Shown in pieces: positions 42,454 to 50,840 of a stretch of DNA of 64,000 nt. The stretch comes from DATKRB01 sp036501425 (lineage in GTDB: Bacteria > Actinomycetota > Acidimicrobiia > Acidimicrobiales > RAAP-2). Below the pieces are notes generated by a model. It worked only from the letters and a program-made list of their open reading frames with translations. It was not told the DNA's origin and searched no databases. Position numbers and translations under genes: made by a program. The stretch covers positions 9,297 through 73,296 of the forward strand of contig DASYAI010000009.1 of the NCBI GenBank assembly GCA_036501425.1, in the 5' to 3' direction. Numbering within the stretch: position 1 is the first letter of the stretch; each line of letters opens with the position of its first letter.

Positions 42454-43185
42454 TCAGCTGTGCTCGACCCGTGCCACGAACTGCTCCACCGCCCGCGGGT
42501 ACGCCAGGCGGTCGGGGCGGAAGAGGTCGTGCCCAGCCCCGGGGATCGGGGCGAACTCGACCTCCGAGATGGCCTCGGCGAAGCGGTCGAGGGCGCCCGT
42601 GTCCACGATGCTCCCCGCCACGGTGCCGTGCGCCACCAGCACCGGGATCCGCAGCGCGGCCACGTCGTCCCACAGGTCCCGGGCGACCGCGTCCTGCTGG
42701 ATGCCGTCGAGCACGTGCCGCTGCACCCGCTCGGGCACCGGCTTGCCTCGCCACCGCAGGCCCCACTCGGCCTCGGGCCACGAGTCGGGCAGCTGGATCT
42801 CCGCCGCCCGGTAGTCGCCGATCGACAGCGAGACCACCCGTTCGGGCCGGCGGAACGCCACCTCCAGCGCGGTGGGCGTGCCGCGCGAGAAGGTCATGAG
42901 GTGGAACTGGTTGATCCCGGCCTCGTCGATGGCGGCGGCCAGGTCGTCGGCCAGGTGGCCGACCGCGTAGCCCTTGGGGGGCGACTCGCTCCGGCCCCGA
43001 CCGCGCACGTCGACCACGATGACCCGGCGGGCGCTGAAGTGCTCCAGCAGGGCGTGGTAGTCGTCGGCGTCGTCGACGACCCCGGGGGAGAACACGATGG
43101 GCAACGTCCCCCGCTGCGCCGGCACGGCGTTGTCGAGGTACCGGATCCGCACCCCGCTGCGGTCCGTCCACTGCTCGTTGGTCAC
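42454..43185 (-). CDS. alpha/beta hydrolase
   Basis: 243 residues. LPIVFSPGVVDDADDYHALLEHF (oxyanion strand), VIVVDVRGRGRSESPPKGY, then the nucleophile elbow HLMTFSRGTPTAL with Ser100, VPVLVAHGTVAGSI near the catalytic-acid loop and IPGAGHDLF with the His. The elbow is T-F-S-R-G in place of G-x-S-x-G: the first Gly is Thr, which some active members tolerate. Esterase or lactonase activity is likely. It lies 40 nt upstream of the SDR gene end on the same strand. Confidence 0.88.
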   Translation of the reverse strand: MTNEQWTDRSGVRIRYLDNAVPAQRGTLPIVFSPGVVDDADDYHALLEHFSARRVIVVDVRGRGRSESPPKGYAVGHLADDLAAAIDEAGINQFHLMTFSRGTPTALEVAFRRPERVVSLSIGDYRAAEIQLPDSWPEAEWGLRWRGKPVPERVQRHVLDGIQQDAVARDLWDDVAALRIPVLVAHGTVAGSIVDTGALDRFAEAISEVEFAPIPGAGHDLFRPDRLAYPRAVEQFVARVEHS

Positions 43186-43225
43186 GTCGGCCCGCCGATC
43201 TCGTCGGAGCCCGAGCCCGGGCCGG

Positions 43226-44134
43226 TCAGGACCCGCCCAGCAGGGCGGCGTAGGGGTTGTTCAGGTGGAACTCGACGTCCTGAAGGCGAGCCGCCTCCTT
43301 CTGGAGCTCCTCGACCGTCCACTTCCCCTGCTTCTCGATCTTGTCCACGATGGCGAAGGGCTGGAACAGGTGGACCTCCCCGCCCTGGACCATGAACACC
43401 CGTCCGTGGATGGGGCAGTCGGCCGTGGAGAGGTAGGCCACGAACGGCGAGATGTTCGCCGGGTCCATCGGGCTCCACTCCGACTTGTCGGGCTCCTGCA
43501 TCCCGACCATCTGGGTCAGGCGGGTCGACGCCGCCGGGGCGATGGCGTTCACCCGTACCCCGTAGCGACCGAGCTCGGCGTCGGCGATGATCGAGAAGGT
43601 GGCGAGCCCGGTCTTGGCGGCCCCATAGTTGGTCTGGCCCACGTTGCCGAAGAGCCCGGAGGTCGACGAGGTGTTGACCACCGCTCGCGGCGCCTCCTTG
43701 CCCGCCTTGGCCTGGTCCCGCCAGTAGCCGGCGGCCAGCCGGGTGGGGCAGAAGTGGCCGCGCAGGTGCACCTTCATGATGGCGTCCCACTCGTCGATGC
43801 TCATGTTCACGAGCATGCGGTCCCGCAGGATGCCGGCGTTGTTGATCAAGACGTGGAGGTCACCGAAGGTCTCGACCGCCTGGTTCACGAGCCGCTCGGC
43901 ACCCTCCCAGGTGGAGATGTCGTCCCCGTTGGCCACGGCCTGGCCTCCCGCCGCGACGATCTCGGCGGCCACCTGCTCGGCCGGCGTGGTGTCCGAGCCG
44001 CTCCCGTCGGTCCCACCGCCCAGGTCGTTCACCACGACCTTCGCGCCCTCGGCGGCGAAGAGCAGGGCGTGCTCGCGGCCGATCCCCCGCCCGGCTCCGG
44101 TGATGATCGCGACGCGATCCTTCAGGGTGTCCAT
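43226..44134 (-). CDS. SDR family oxidoreductase (hydroxyacyl-CoA dehydrogenase-like)
   Basis: 302 residues. ITGAGRGIGREHALLFAAEGAKVVVNDLGGG (cofactor loop and the VVVNDLGG segment typical of the MFE-2/(3R)-hydroxyacyl-CoA dehydrogenase group), INNAGILRD, VNTSSTSGL (Ser), YGAAK (Tyr-x3-Lys) and VNAIAPAA. The C-terminal extension (WTVEELQKEAARLQDVEFHLNNPYAALLGG) is unusual for plain SDRs and common in this subgroup. It likely oxidises a 3-hydroxyacyl-CoA. AGAGGTAGG precedes the ATG. Confidence 0.9.
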   Translation of the reverse strand: MDTLKDRVAIITGAGRGIGREHALLFAAEGAKVVVNDLGGGTDGSGSDTTPAEQVAAEIVAAGGQAVANGDDISTWEGAERLVNQAVETFGDLHVLINNAGILRDRMLVNMSIDEWDAIMKVHLRGHFCPTRLAAGYWRDQAKAGKEAPRAVVNTSSTSGLFGNVGQTNYGAAKTGLATFSIIADAELGRYGVRVNAIAPAASTRLTQMVGMQEPDKSEWSPMDPANISPFVAYLSTADCPIHGRVFMVQGGEVHLFQPFAIVDKIEKQGKWTVEELQKEAARLQDVEFHLNNPYAALLGGS

Positions 44135-44457
44135 GTGTCCTACCTCTCGCTGGGCCTTCTGGTCGGCCCTCTCGTCGGGTTGCGGCAGCGTTGTCTGGTC
44201 TCGTCGCCGGGTTCGGCCCAGGGCATCTCGGAGCGGGGACGTGTTGGAAACCCGGCCGGATGGGGCACGATCGCGTGTCGAGCCATCCTATCGACGGTGG
44301 AGGTCCACGGGCCAGAACGGCCCCGAGGCTCGGGGCGCCGGCGCCTCAATCCACGGCCGGCGGCCCGGTTGGTATCATTGAGGACCGCCCGTCGAGACGG
44401 CGGTGCCGGTCGATCGTGAAGCGACGAGTCGGTGGAGCGGGTGGTGAAAGGAGCACG
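44135..44457. other. non-coding gap (323 nt)
   Basis: No gene is seen. It contains the SDR upstream region (minus strand) and the leader of the small gene at 44458, including a TATCAT hexamer (44373-44378) and AAAGGAG just before the GTG. No clear operator, RNA or repeat was recognised. Confidence 0.5.
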
Positions 44458-44757
44458 GTGACCACACTGAAGACCGGAGTTCGACTGGGGTGCCCTGAGT
44501 GCACCACGCAGGTCATCGTGATCGCGGCGCCGACGACCGACGTGACGTTGACGTGCTCGGGCGCACCGTTGGGCGACGTGGCCTCCGGCGCGACCGGTAG
44601 CGGCCACCAGGGCGCCGGGGTGCAGCTCGGAAAGCGCTACGCCGACGACGAGCTGGGGCTCGAGCTGCTGTGCACCAAGGCCGGCCCGGGCACCCTCGAG
44701 GTCGACGGTGGCCCGCTGCCGCAGAAGGGCACCAAGCAGCTGCCCTCGTCGGACTGA
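44458..44757 (+). CDS. small Cys-motif protein of unknown function
   Basis: 99 residues from GTG 44458 (AAAGGAG upstream). The N-terminal module VRLGCPECTTQVIVIAAP followed by DVTLTCSGAPL has a Cys-x2-Cys pair and a third Cys about 18 residues later; a fourth Cys lies in LELLCTKAG. This resembles a small zinc-ribbon or rubredoxin-like knuckle with the fourth ligand displaced. The C-terminus is Gly/Lys-rich. No known partner is adjacent. Codon use and ribosome-binding site are normal for a real gene. Confidence 0.6.
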   Translation: MTTLKTGVRLGCPECTTQVIVIAAPTTDVTLTCSGAPLGDVASGATGSGHQGAGVQLGKRYADDELGLELLCTKAGPGTLEVDGGPLPQKGTKQLPSSD

Positions 44758-44802
44758 GGCCGCCGCACCAAAGCGCTATCCAGGGCGTTCGCATCCCCTC
44801 GA

Positions 44803-44817
44803 CCTCACGTTGAGGTA
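44803..44817. terminator. short stem-loop between convergent genes
   Basis: ACCTCACGTTGAGGT forms a perfect 6-bp stem with a 3-nt loop. It lies 46 nt after the small-protein gene and 54 nt before the end of the anti-sigma gene. There is no T-run, so termination is only possible. A similar CCTCAACGTGAG lies 46 nt after glmS (60413-60424). Confidence 0.35.
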
Positions 44818-44870
44818 GAGATCTAGCGGGCCGACGGGGCGAGAGGGCTCGATGCCCGGGGCCGCCGGGA

Positions 44871-45611
44871 TCAACGCGGACGGCTCGCCCAGGCCACCAG
44901 GCGACCGCCGGGGCCGAGCAGCTCCGCTCGCACGACCTGAGCGGGGCGCACCGGAAGGGCCGAGCTCCAGCTGTCGTGCCCGTCGGACACGGTGAAGGCG
45001 CCGAGGACCGCGGTCGAGCCGGCAGCGGTGCGGATCTCGCAGGTCACCGACCCCGACAACGAGCCGGCAGAGATGGTCATGGTGAGCCACGACGGGTGGC
45101 CGGGCGAGACGTAGACGTCGCCGACCTCCGACCCGCGGTCGACAAGGCGGGCTTCCCAGCCGCGGGCGGCGGCCGCCGGAGCACGCGGCGCCGAGCCGTC
45201 GGTACCGACCGTCCACGCGATCCCCACGGAGACCACCGCGGCGACCGCGGCCGCGCCCAGGGCCAGGGCGACGCGGCGGCGACGCCTCGGCGCGCTGCCC
45301 GTCGCCGCGGCGGGCGTCGGGACCGGGCCGGCGTCCTGGGCGCTGATGGCCGACAGCACCGCCTGCCCGAAGCCGGGCGGGGGATCGACCGGGGGAGCGA
45401 CCAGGACGACGTGGTCGGCCGCCAGGGTCCAGCTCTCGCTCCGGGCCAGGCACCGAGGGCACCGTTCGAGGTGAGCCAACAGCTCGGCCCGGCGGCGACC
45501 GTCGAGCAGCCCGAGGGCCAGATCGGCGAGGTCCCCGTCCGAGGGCTCGACGTCGGACCCGGACGGCCCGTCGGGGCGTGGCTCGGGGCGGTGCTCGTCG
45601 CCGGCGCTCAC
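44871..45611 (-). CDS. membrane anti-sigma factor with zinc-binding N-terminus
   Basis: 246 residues. The N-terminal anti-sigma domain carries the ZAS zinc motif LLAHLERCPRC (His-x3-Cys-x2-Cys) after a DLALGLLDG helix; one membrane segment (VALALGAAAVAAVVSVGIAWTVG) at about 115-137, then a 100-residue extracytoplasmic beta-rich domain resembling the anti-sigma-K C-terminal fold (WLTMTISAGSLSGSVTCEIRTAAG). It would hold the adjacent ECF sigma factor inactive until an envelope signal arrives. GTG start overlaps the sigma gene stop (GTGA). Confidence 0.88.
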   Translation of the reverse strand: MSAGDEHRPEPRPDGPSGSDVEPSDGDLADLALGLLDGRRRAELLAHLERCPRCLARSESWTLAADHVVLVAPPVDPPPGFGQAVLSAISAQDAGPVPTPAAATGSAPRRRRRVALALGAAAVAAVVSVGIAWTVGTDGSAPRAPAAAARGWEARLVDRGSEVGDVYVSPGHPSWLTMTISAGSLSGSVTCEIRTAAGSTAVLGAFTVSDGHDSWSSALPVRPAQVVRAELLGPGGRLVAWASRPR

Positions 45612-46294
45612 GGGTCCGACCCGGGGTCGTCGAGGGCGGTGCGCAGCTTGAGCAGGGCGGCGCGGATACGGGTCTTGGCCGTGCCGAGGGGGATGGACTC
45701 GCTGGTGCTGATCTCCGCCGCGCTCCGACCGAGCACCGCGGCCAGCACCAAGGCCCGTCGCTGCTCGACCGGCAAGGCGGCGATGGCCTTCCTGACCTGC
45801 TCCGAAAGGCTCCCTGCAGCCACCAGTTCGTCGGTCGGGCGGTCCGTGCCGGCCCCGGCCAACGCGGCGACCACGTCGGGGTCGGTGGGGACGGCCCGGC
45901 GTTGGCGGAGCGCGTCGATGGCCAGGTTCCGGGTGATCGTCAGTACCCAGGTGGCGGCCGAACCGCGCCGGGCGTCGAAGACCGGAGCGTGTTTCCAGGC
46001 GCGGACAAAGGCCTCCTGGGCGACGTCCTCGGCGAGGGACCGGTCCGTCAGCATGGTGACGGCGAGGCCGTAGACCCGGCGCTGGTAACGGGTGACGAAC
46101 GTGGCCGCCGCACCGTGGTCGCGCACCGCCATGCCGGCGAGCAGGGCCTCGTCGGAGGGGCCACCGGGCTCGCCCGGCGCGCCACCATCGGTGGCCGAGC
46201 GCCGCGGTCGTGGCCGGAGCCGCGCCCCGGGGCCCGCGACCCGGCCCGACCCGGCCCGTGTTGGCTGCTCGATCCCTGGTGGCTGCTCGACCAT
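45608..46294 (-). CDS. ECF-type RNA polymerase sigma factor
   Basis: 228 residues. Region 2: FVTRYQRRVYGLAVTMLTDRSLAEDVAQEAFVRAWKHAPVFDARRGSAATWVLTITRNLAIDALRQRR. Region 4: QVRKAIAALPVEQRRALVLAAVLGRSAAEISTSESIPLGTAKTRIRAALLKLR. It matches the ECF41/SigK-like layout with an anti-sigma partner downstream. The N-terminal about 45 residues are Pro/Arg/Gly-rich and may start too early. Translation is coupled to the anti-sigma gene. Confidence 0.92.
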   Translation of the reverse strand: MVEQPPGIEQPTRAGSGRVAGPGARLRPRPRRSATDGGAPGEPGGPSDEALLAGMAVRDHGAAATFVTRYQRRVYGLAVTMLTDRSLAEDVAQEAFVRAWKHAPVFDARRGSAATWVLTITRNLAIDALRQRRAVPTDPDVVAALAGAGTDRPTDELVAAGSLSEQVRKAIAALPVEQRRALVLAAVLGRSAAEISTSESIPLGTAKTRIRAALLKLRTALDDPGSDP

Positions 46295-46698
46295 GGCCCC
46301 TTCCCGACGGCGGGTGCGCGGGCGAGGCGCTGAGACACCGTTGCCCTCGAGCCCCGGCGCCGCGCAACGCCGGGTCGCCGGGAGCGCCCGCTCCTCGGGT
46401 ACTACGGGCGAGCCGCCCGGTCGGATTGCCGGCTCGCCCCGTTGTTCCGCGGTGGCCGTTGTCGGGTGCCCGGAAGGTAGTCTGGCAGCTGGCGCCTCGA
46501 TTCTGGAGGCGGGGCGGCCGGGCCGGCCCGAACGTCTCGGTGGTCGGGACGTGCCGACGCACGAACGAGGATTGCCAGGAGCCGGTTGCGTGGGTCACCA
46601 TGGCGGCCGGTCGAAGGAGACCAGGCGAGCGGCGTGGCCGCTCCGGGATCGAAAGGGGGTAGGGGCACCGGCACCGAAGGGTCCGGCCCCATACACCG
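46295..46698. other. non-coding gap (404 nt) between divergent sigma factor and aldehyde dehydrogenase genes
   Basis: No gene is seen. It must hold the promoters of both divergent genes. CCCGGCG (46353-46359) and CGCCGGG (46368-46374) form a 7-bp inverted pair with an 8-nt loop. No convincing ECF autoregulatory promoter or riboswitch was recognised. Confidence 0.5.
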
Positions 46699-48153
46699 AT
46701 GAGTGACGCAGCAGCTGGTCCCACCAATTACATCGCGGGCGAATGGCGCGAAGCCGCCTCCGGAGCACGGTTCGACTCGAGCGACCCCGCCACCGGCCGG
46801 GTGATCTCGTCGGTCTCCGACAGCGGGGCCGCCGAGGCCACGGCGGCGGTGGATGCGGCCGCCGAGGCCTTCATCACCTGGTCCCGCACCACCGCCTACC
46901 AGCGGTCCGAGTACCTGTACCGGGCCTACACCCTGATGCTCGAGCGTCAGGAGGCCCTGGCCAAGCTGATGACCGAGGAGCAGGGCAAGCCCATCCGGAT
47001 GGCTCGCACCGAGGTCCGCTATGGCGCCGACTTCCTCCTCTGGTACGCCGAGGAGGCCAAGCGGATCTACGGCTCGACCATCCCCTCCGCCCGGGCCGAC
47101 CAGCGCTTCATCGTCCTGCACGAGCCGGTGGGCGTGGTGGGCGCGGTCACCCCGTGGAACTACCCGATCTCCATGATCACCCGCAAGGTCGGCCCCGCCC
47201 TGGCGGCGGGCTGCACCGTGGTCCTCAAGCCGGCCGAGCAGACGCCGCTGTGCGCGATCGAGATGTTCCGCATCTTCGAGGAGGCGGGCCTTCCCCCCGG
47301 GGTGGTGAACCTGGTCACCACCAGCAACCCGGCACCGGTGGGCCAGGTGTTGCTGGACGACCGCCGGGTGCGCAAGATCGCCTTCACCGGCTCGACCGAG
47401 GTGGGCAAGCAGCTTGCCGCCGGGGCGGCCGCCCAGATGAAGCGGGTCTCGCTGGAGCTGGGCGGCCACGCGCCGTTCATCGTGCTCGACGACGCCGACC
47501 CGGTGCACGCGGCGAAGGGGGCGGCCGCGGTGAAGTTCCTGAACACGGGCCAGGCGTGCATCAGCCCCAACCGCTTCTACGTGCAGCGGGGGATCGCCGA
47601 CGCGTTCGTCTCGACGATGCGGGACCGTTTCGCCGGCCTGCGGGCCGGGTCGGGCCTCACCGACGGGGTCACCGTCGGACCGCTGATCGACTCCTCGGCG
47701 ATCGCCAAGATGGAGCGGCAGGTGGCCGACGCCCGGGACAAGGGCGCCTCGCTCGAGCTGGGCGGAGAGCGCCTCACGGCGGACGGCCTCGACGCAGGGT
47801 ATTTCTACGCGCCGACGCTGCTCACCGGGGTGACGCCCGACATGGAGATCTACCGCGAGGAGACCTTCGGTCCGATCGCACCGGTGATCCTCTACGACGA
47901 CGAGGACGAGGTGATCGAGATGGCCAACGACACCGACTACGGGTTGGCCTCCTACATCTACACCCGCGACATCGGTCGAGCGTTCCGGGTGACCGAGCGG
48001 CTGCGCTTCGGCATCGTCGGGGTGAACGACATCAACCCGACTGCTGCCGCGGCGCCCTTCGGCGGGGTGAAGGAGAGCGGCCTCGGGCGCGAGGGCGGCC
48101 GCGAGGGGATCGTCGAGTACCTCGACACCAAGCTGGTGGGCCTGGCCATCTGA
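46699..48153 (+). CDS. NAD(P)-dependent aldehyde dehydrogenase
   Basis: 484 residues, full-length ALDH. VTPWNYPISMITRKVGPALAAGCTVVLKPAEQTPL is the cofactor-binding part, ITGST-like IAFTGSTEVGKQLA the Rossmann loop, VSLELGGHAPFIVLDDAD holds the general-base Glu, and FLNTGQACISPNRFYVQ the catalytic Cys. The wording (GKPIRMARTEVRYGADFLLWYAEEAKRIYG) is that of succinate-semialdehyde dehydrogenase (GabD-type) enzymes. No other GABA gene is adjacent. It starts with ATG. Confidence 0.93.
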   Translation: MSDAAAGPTNYIAGEWREAASGARFDSSDPATGRVISSVSDSGAAEATAAVDAAAEAFITWSRTTAYQRSEYLYRAYTLMLERQEALAKLMTEEQGKPIRMARTEVRYGADFLLWYAEEAKRIYGSTIPSARADQRFIVLHEPVGVVGAVTPWNYPISMITRKVGPALAAGCTVVLKPAEQTPLCAIEMFRIFEEAGLPPGVVNLVTTSNPAPVGQVLLDDRRVRKIAFTGSTEVGKQLAAGAAAQMKRVSLELGGHAPFIVLDDADPVHAAKGAAAVKFLNTGQACISPNRFYVQRGIADAFVSTMRDRFAGLRAGSGLTDGVTVGPLIDSSAIAKMERQVADARDKGASLELGGERLTADGLDAGYFYAPTLLTGVTPDMEIYREETFGPIAPVILYDDEDEVIEMANDTDYGLASYIYTRDIGRAFRVTERLRFGIVGVNDINPTAAAAPFGGVKESGLGREGGREGIVEYLDTKLVGLAI

Positions 48154-48184
48154 GCGCCGGGGCCGCCCGGCGGGCGACGCGAGC

Positions 48185-48805
48185 TCAGGCCGGCGCCAGC
48201 GAGCGGGCGACGTCGGCGAAGAGCTCGGCGGCGCACTCGACCACCGCGGCCTGGTGGTCGCCGAGGGCGCCGGCCACGATGGCCTCGAGGGAAGGATCGA
48301 TGGCCAGCCGGTGGCGCCGGCTGAGGACCGTCAGCACCCGAGCCCCCACGGCACGCGGGTCGGCCAGGTCCTCGGGCCGGCTGCGCCGGGCCCACGCCAC
48401 GGTGGCCGCCCAACGGACGGCGGCGGTCCGGGACAGGGCAGGCTCGATCAGGTGAGCCTGCGCCAGCGACGCCCGCAGGACGGCCGGCAGGTCCCGCCCG
48501 CCGAGCGTGCCGTCGAGGAGCAGCTCGGTTCCCATGTGGGCACAGCCGCGGGCCCCGCCCTGCCCCACCCCGGCGTCGACCAGCCGGGCCCGCAGGGACC
48601 CGGACAGCGCCACGAAGCTGGGGTGGGCGTGGAACGCCCGGTCGGCGAGGTGGTGGAGCGCCCGGCCGGTCAGCACCTCGTCGGGCAGGGCCGCGGCATC
48701 CAGCCCGCCCATGGGCGCCAGGTCTGGCAACACCGTCCCGAGGGCCTGGGCCGCGCTCAGCGGCCGCGCCGCCCCGGCCACGAGCAGGTGCCCGAAGTAG
48801 TTCAC
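48185..48805 (-). CDS. ACP phosphodiesterase-like (DUF479-like) protein
   Basis: 206 residues. NYFGHLLVAG at the very N-terminus, LGTVLPDLAPMGG, then LTGRALHHLADRAFHAHPSFVAL follow the pattern of the AcpH family (NxLAHLxLA, GNLxxDF, HRxIDxFTDxHP), with the metal-binding His and Asp residues mostly kept. If so it would act on 4'-phosphopantetheine-carrying substrates, but similarity is partial. GTG 48805 is set by the overlap (GTGA) with the stop of the phosphoesterase gene. Confidence 0.6.
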   Translation of the reverse strand: MNYFGHLLVAGAARPLSAAQALGTVLPDLAPMGGLDAAALPDEVLTGRALHHLADRAFHAHPSFVALSGSLRARLVDAGVGQGGARGCAHMGTELLLDGTLGGRDLPAVLRASLAQAHLIEPALSRTAAVRWAATVAWARRSRPEDLADPRAVGARVLTVLSRRHRLAIDPSLEAIVAGALGDHQAAVVECAAELFADVARSLAPA

Positions 48806-49545
48806 CCGGACCGGCGGAGGGTCCGGGGAGCGATGCCGACCCGCTCGACCCGGGCGCCGGAAGGCTCCTCGAGCGTCACGACGCTGACGGTGGGGTTCCG
48901 GTCGGGCGGCTCCGAGGGCGACCCCGAGTAGAAGGCGGCCACGCCGTCCACGCTCACGTCCACGAAGTGGTGCCAGTGGCCGAGGGCGACGTAGTCGCAC
49001 CCCAACGCCGCGAGCTCGGACCTGGTGATGCGCGAGGAGCGGTCGCTCGCCTCGCCGTCGGGCACGAAGTGGCCGTGGGTCACCACGACGTTCCAGTAGC
49101 CGGCGGTCGGCTGGTCGTACCCGGCCAGCGGACGGTGCCGGGGCGTGTGGTCGGCGATGCCCCGGGCCCAGACGTCGAGGGCGAGCTCGTCGAACACGAC
49201 GTGGCGCCCCTCGGGCTCGCCGGCGAACACCACGTGGGGACCGGCCTGGCGGAGGTCCACCCGGTGGTAGGGCGACTGCTCGTCGAGCTGGTCGTGGTTG
49301 CCCGGGATGACGACGGTGGGCTGGGTCAGGCGGGCGAGCTGCTGGAGTGCCGCGTGGGTTGCCGGCTCGCCCACCCTGGGGTGGTCGAAGAGGTCTCCGG
49401 CGATCAGCACGACGTCGACCCGGTGGGCCAAGGCGACGTCGACGGCAGCGACCAGGCCCTCGGCGCTCGCCGGGTGGTCGGTCAGGTGGATGTCCGACGT
49501 GTGGAGCAGACGGAGGGTCGGTCTGGGCGGGGTCGGACGCGGCAC
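48802..49545 (-). CDS. calcineurin-like metallophosphoesterase
   Basis: 247 residues from GTG 49545 (in-frame starts reach 49662). LLHTSDIHLT (D-x-H), VLIAGDLFDHP (GD), VVIPGNHDQL (GNHD), VVVTHGHFV (His) and ALGHWHHF (GHxH) are the ordered metal ligands of the DNA-repair-exonuclease SbcD-type subgroup. DIHLTDHP and YSGSPSEPPDRNP (the GSP end) support it. No sbcC partner is nearby. Overlaps the next gene by 4 nt. The start is uncertain because no ribosome-binding site is visible. Confidence 0.87.
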   Translation of the reverse strand: MPRPTPPRPTLRLLHTSDIHLTDHPASAEGLVAAVDVALAHRVDVVLIAGDLFDHPRVGEPATHAALQQLARLTQPTVVIPGNHDQLDEQSPYHRVDLRQAGPHVVFAGEPEGRHVVFDELALDVWARGIADHTPRHRPLAGYDQPTAGYWNVVVTHGHFVPDGEASDRSSRITRSELAALGCDYVALGHWHHFVDVSVDGVAAFYSGSPSEPPDRNPTVSVVTLEEPSGARVERVGIAPRTLRRSG

Positions 49546-49801
49546 GGTTTGGCGGAGGGGCCGAGCCCCCGGACTGGCCCGGAGGGTTCGAGCTGGTGAC
49601 GATAGTCTACGGTCGGCCCACGTGACCGGTGCGGGCGTCGGGGCAAGAGGGGGTCGGATCACCGAACGAGCCCGTCGGGGGGACGGCGGGAAGGAGCGAA
49701 CCCCCGAGCCCCGGACGGCTCGGGTCCCCGGCGAAGATCCGGCGGGCCCGCCAGGCAGTGACCACAGGCCGTAGGAAGCATCAGAACGAGGGAGGAACGA
49801 G

Positions 49802-50704
49802 TTGACCGACTACAAGTACCTCGAGGTGGAGTCCCACGACGAGGGACGCATCGCCCGGATCCTGCTCAATCGGGAGCGCAGCCGCAACGCCCAGAACCGG
49901 GGCCTGCTCGTCGAGCTCCACGACGCCTTTCTGGCGGCCGAAGCCGACGACCAGGTGCGGGTGGTGATCCTGGCGGGCAACGGGCCGTTGTTCTCCTCCG
50001 GCCACGACCTGGGCTCCAAGGAAGCGATCGAGGAGCGGACCCCGGGGCCCGACCAGCACCCGAGCTTCTCGATCAACGGTGCGACCCGCCAGGGGGCCGA
50101 GCAGCGGATGCTGCAGGAGTGGCACTACTTCTTCACCAACACGCTGCGGTGGCGCAACCTTCGGAAGATCACCATCGCCCAGGTGCATGGCACCGTCTAC
50201 GCCGCCGGGCTGATGCTGATGTGGGCGTGCGACCTGATCGTGGGGTCCGAGGAGGTCGAGTTCGCCGACGTCGTGGGCACTCGGCTGGGCATGTGCGGGG
50301 TGGAGTACTTCGCCCATCCCTGGGAGTTCGGTCCCCGCAAGACCAAGGAGCTGATGCTGACCGGCGACTCGATCGGTATCGAGGAAGCCCATCGCCTGGG
50401 CATGGTGAGCAAGATCTTCCCGAGGGACGAGCTGGGGGAAAAGACGCTCGAGTTCGCCCGGCGGATCGCCGCCCTGCCCACCGTCACCAGTCTGCTGGTG
50501 AAGGAGTCGGTCAACCAGACCGTCGACAACATGGGCTTCCACAACGCGCTCCAGGCGTGCTTCAGCCTCCACCAGATCAACCATGCCCACTGGGCCGAGG
50601 TCCACGAGGACAAGATGCCCGCCGCAAAGCCCGAGGACGGTGTCGCGAGTTGGCGCGAGGCGCCGCCGGTGGTCCGGGCCGAGCCCAGCAAGGTGCGGGC
50701 CTGA
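49802..50704 (+). CDS. enoyl-CoA hydratase/isomerase family protein (TTG start)
   Basis: 300 residues. ILLNRERSRNAQNRGL, FSSGHDLGSKEA (first oxyanion loop) and AQVHGTVYAAGLMLMWACDLIVGSEEVEF (second) are the crotonase features. It is about 40 residues longer than the 40503 enzyme, with extra sequence between the two loops (HYFFTNTLRWRNLRKIT). It starts with TTG, set by GAGGGAGGAA seven bases upstream. Followed by two long stem-loops (50722-50803). Substrate unknown. Confidence 0.87.
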   Translation: MTDYKYLEVESHDEGRIARILLNRERSRNAQNRGLLVELHDAFLAAEADDQVRVVILAGNGPLFSSGHDLGSKEAIEERTPGPDQHPSFSINGATRQGAEQRMLQEWHYFFTNTLRWRNLRKITIAQVHGTVYAAGLMLMWACDLIVGSEEVEFADVVGTRLGMCGVEYFAHPWEFGPRKTKELMLTGDSIGIEEAHRLGMVSKIFPRDELGEKTLEFARRIAALPTVTSLLVKESVNQTVDNMGFHNALQACFSLHQINHAHWAEVHEDKMPAAKPEDGVASWREAPPVVRAEPSKVRA

Positions 50705-50721
50705 CCCGTTCGTTCCGCAGG

Positions 50722-50756
50722 CTTCTTCCGGGGGACCGCCGGTTCCCCGGAAGAAG
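50722..50756. terminator. long stem-loop between convergent genes (first)
   Basis: CTTCTTCCGGGG (50722-50733) pairs perfectly with CCCCGGAAGAAG (50745-50756) over an 11-nt loop. It lies 18 nt after the hydratase stop. No T-run follows, so it is probably a terminator or a transcript-end stabiliser. Confidence 0.65.
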
Positions 50757-50761
50757 GCAGG

Positions 50762-50803
50762 ACGCGACAGTGGCCCGGCTCGAGAGCCGGGCCACTGTCG
50801 CGT
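50762..50803. terminator. long stem-loop between convergent genes (second)
   Basis: ACGCGACAGTGGCCCGGCTC (50762-50781) pairs perfectly with 50784-50803, a 20-bp stem with a 2-nt centre. It lies between the convergent hydratase and thiolase genes, 38 nt beyond the thiolase stop, so it can serve both strands. Confidence 0.7.
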
Positions 50804-50840
50804 TGCCGGTGCGGACTTTCGCCCCGCCGGAGGTGAGCGG

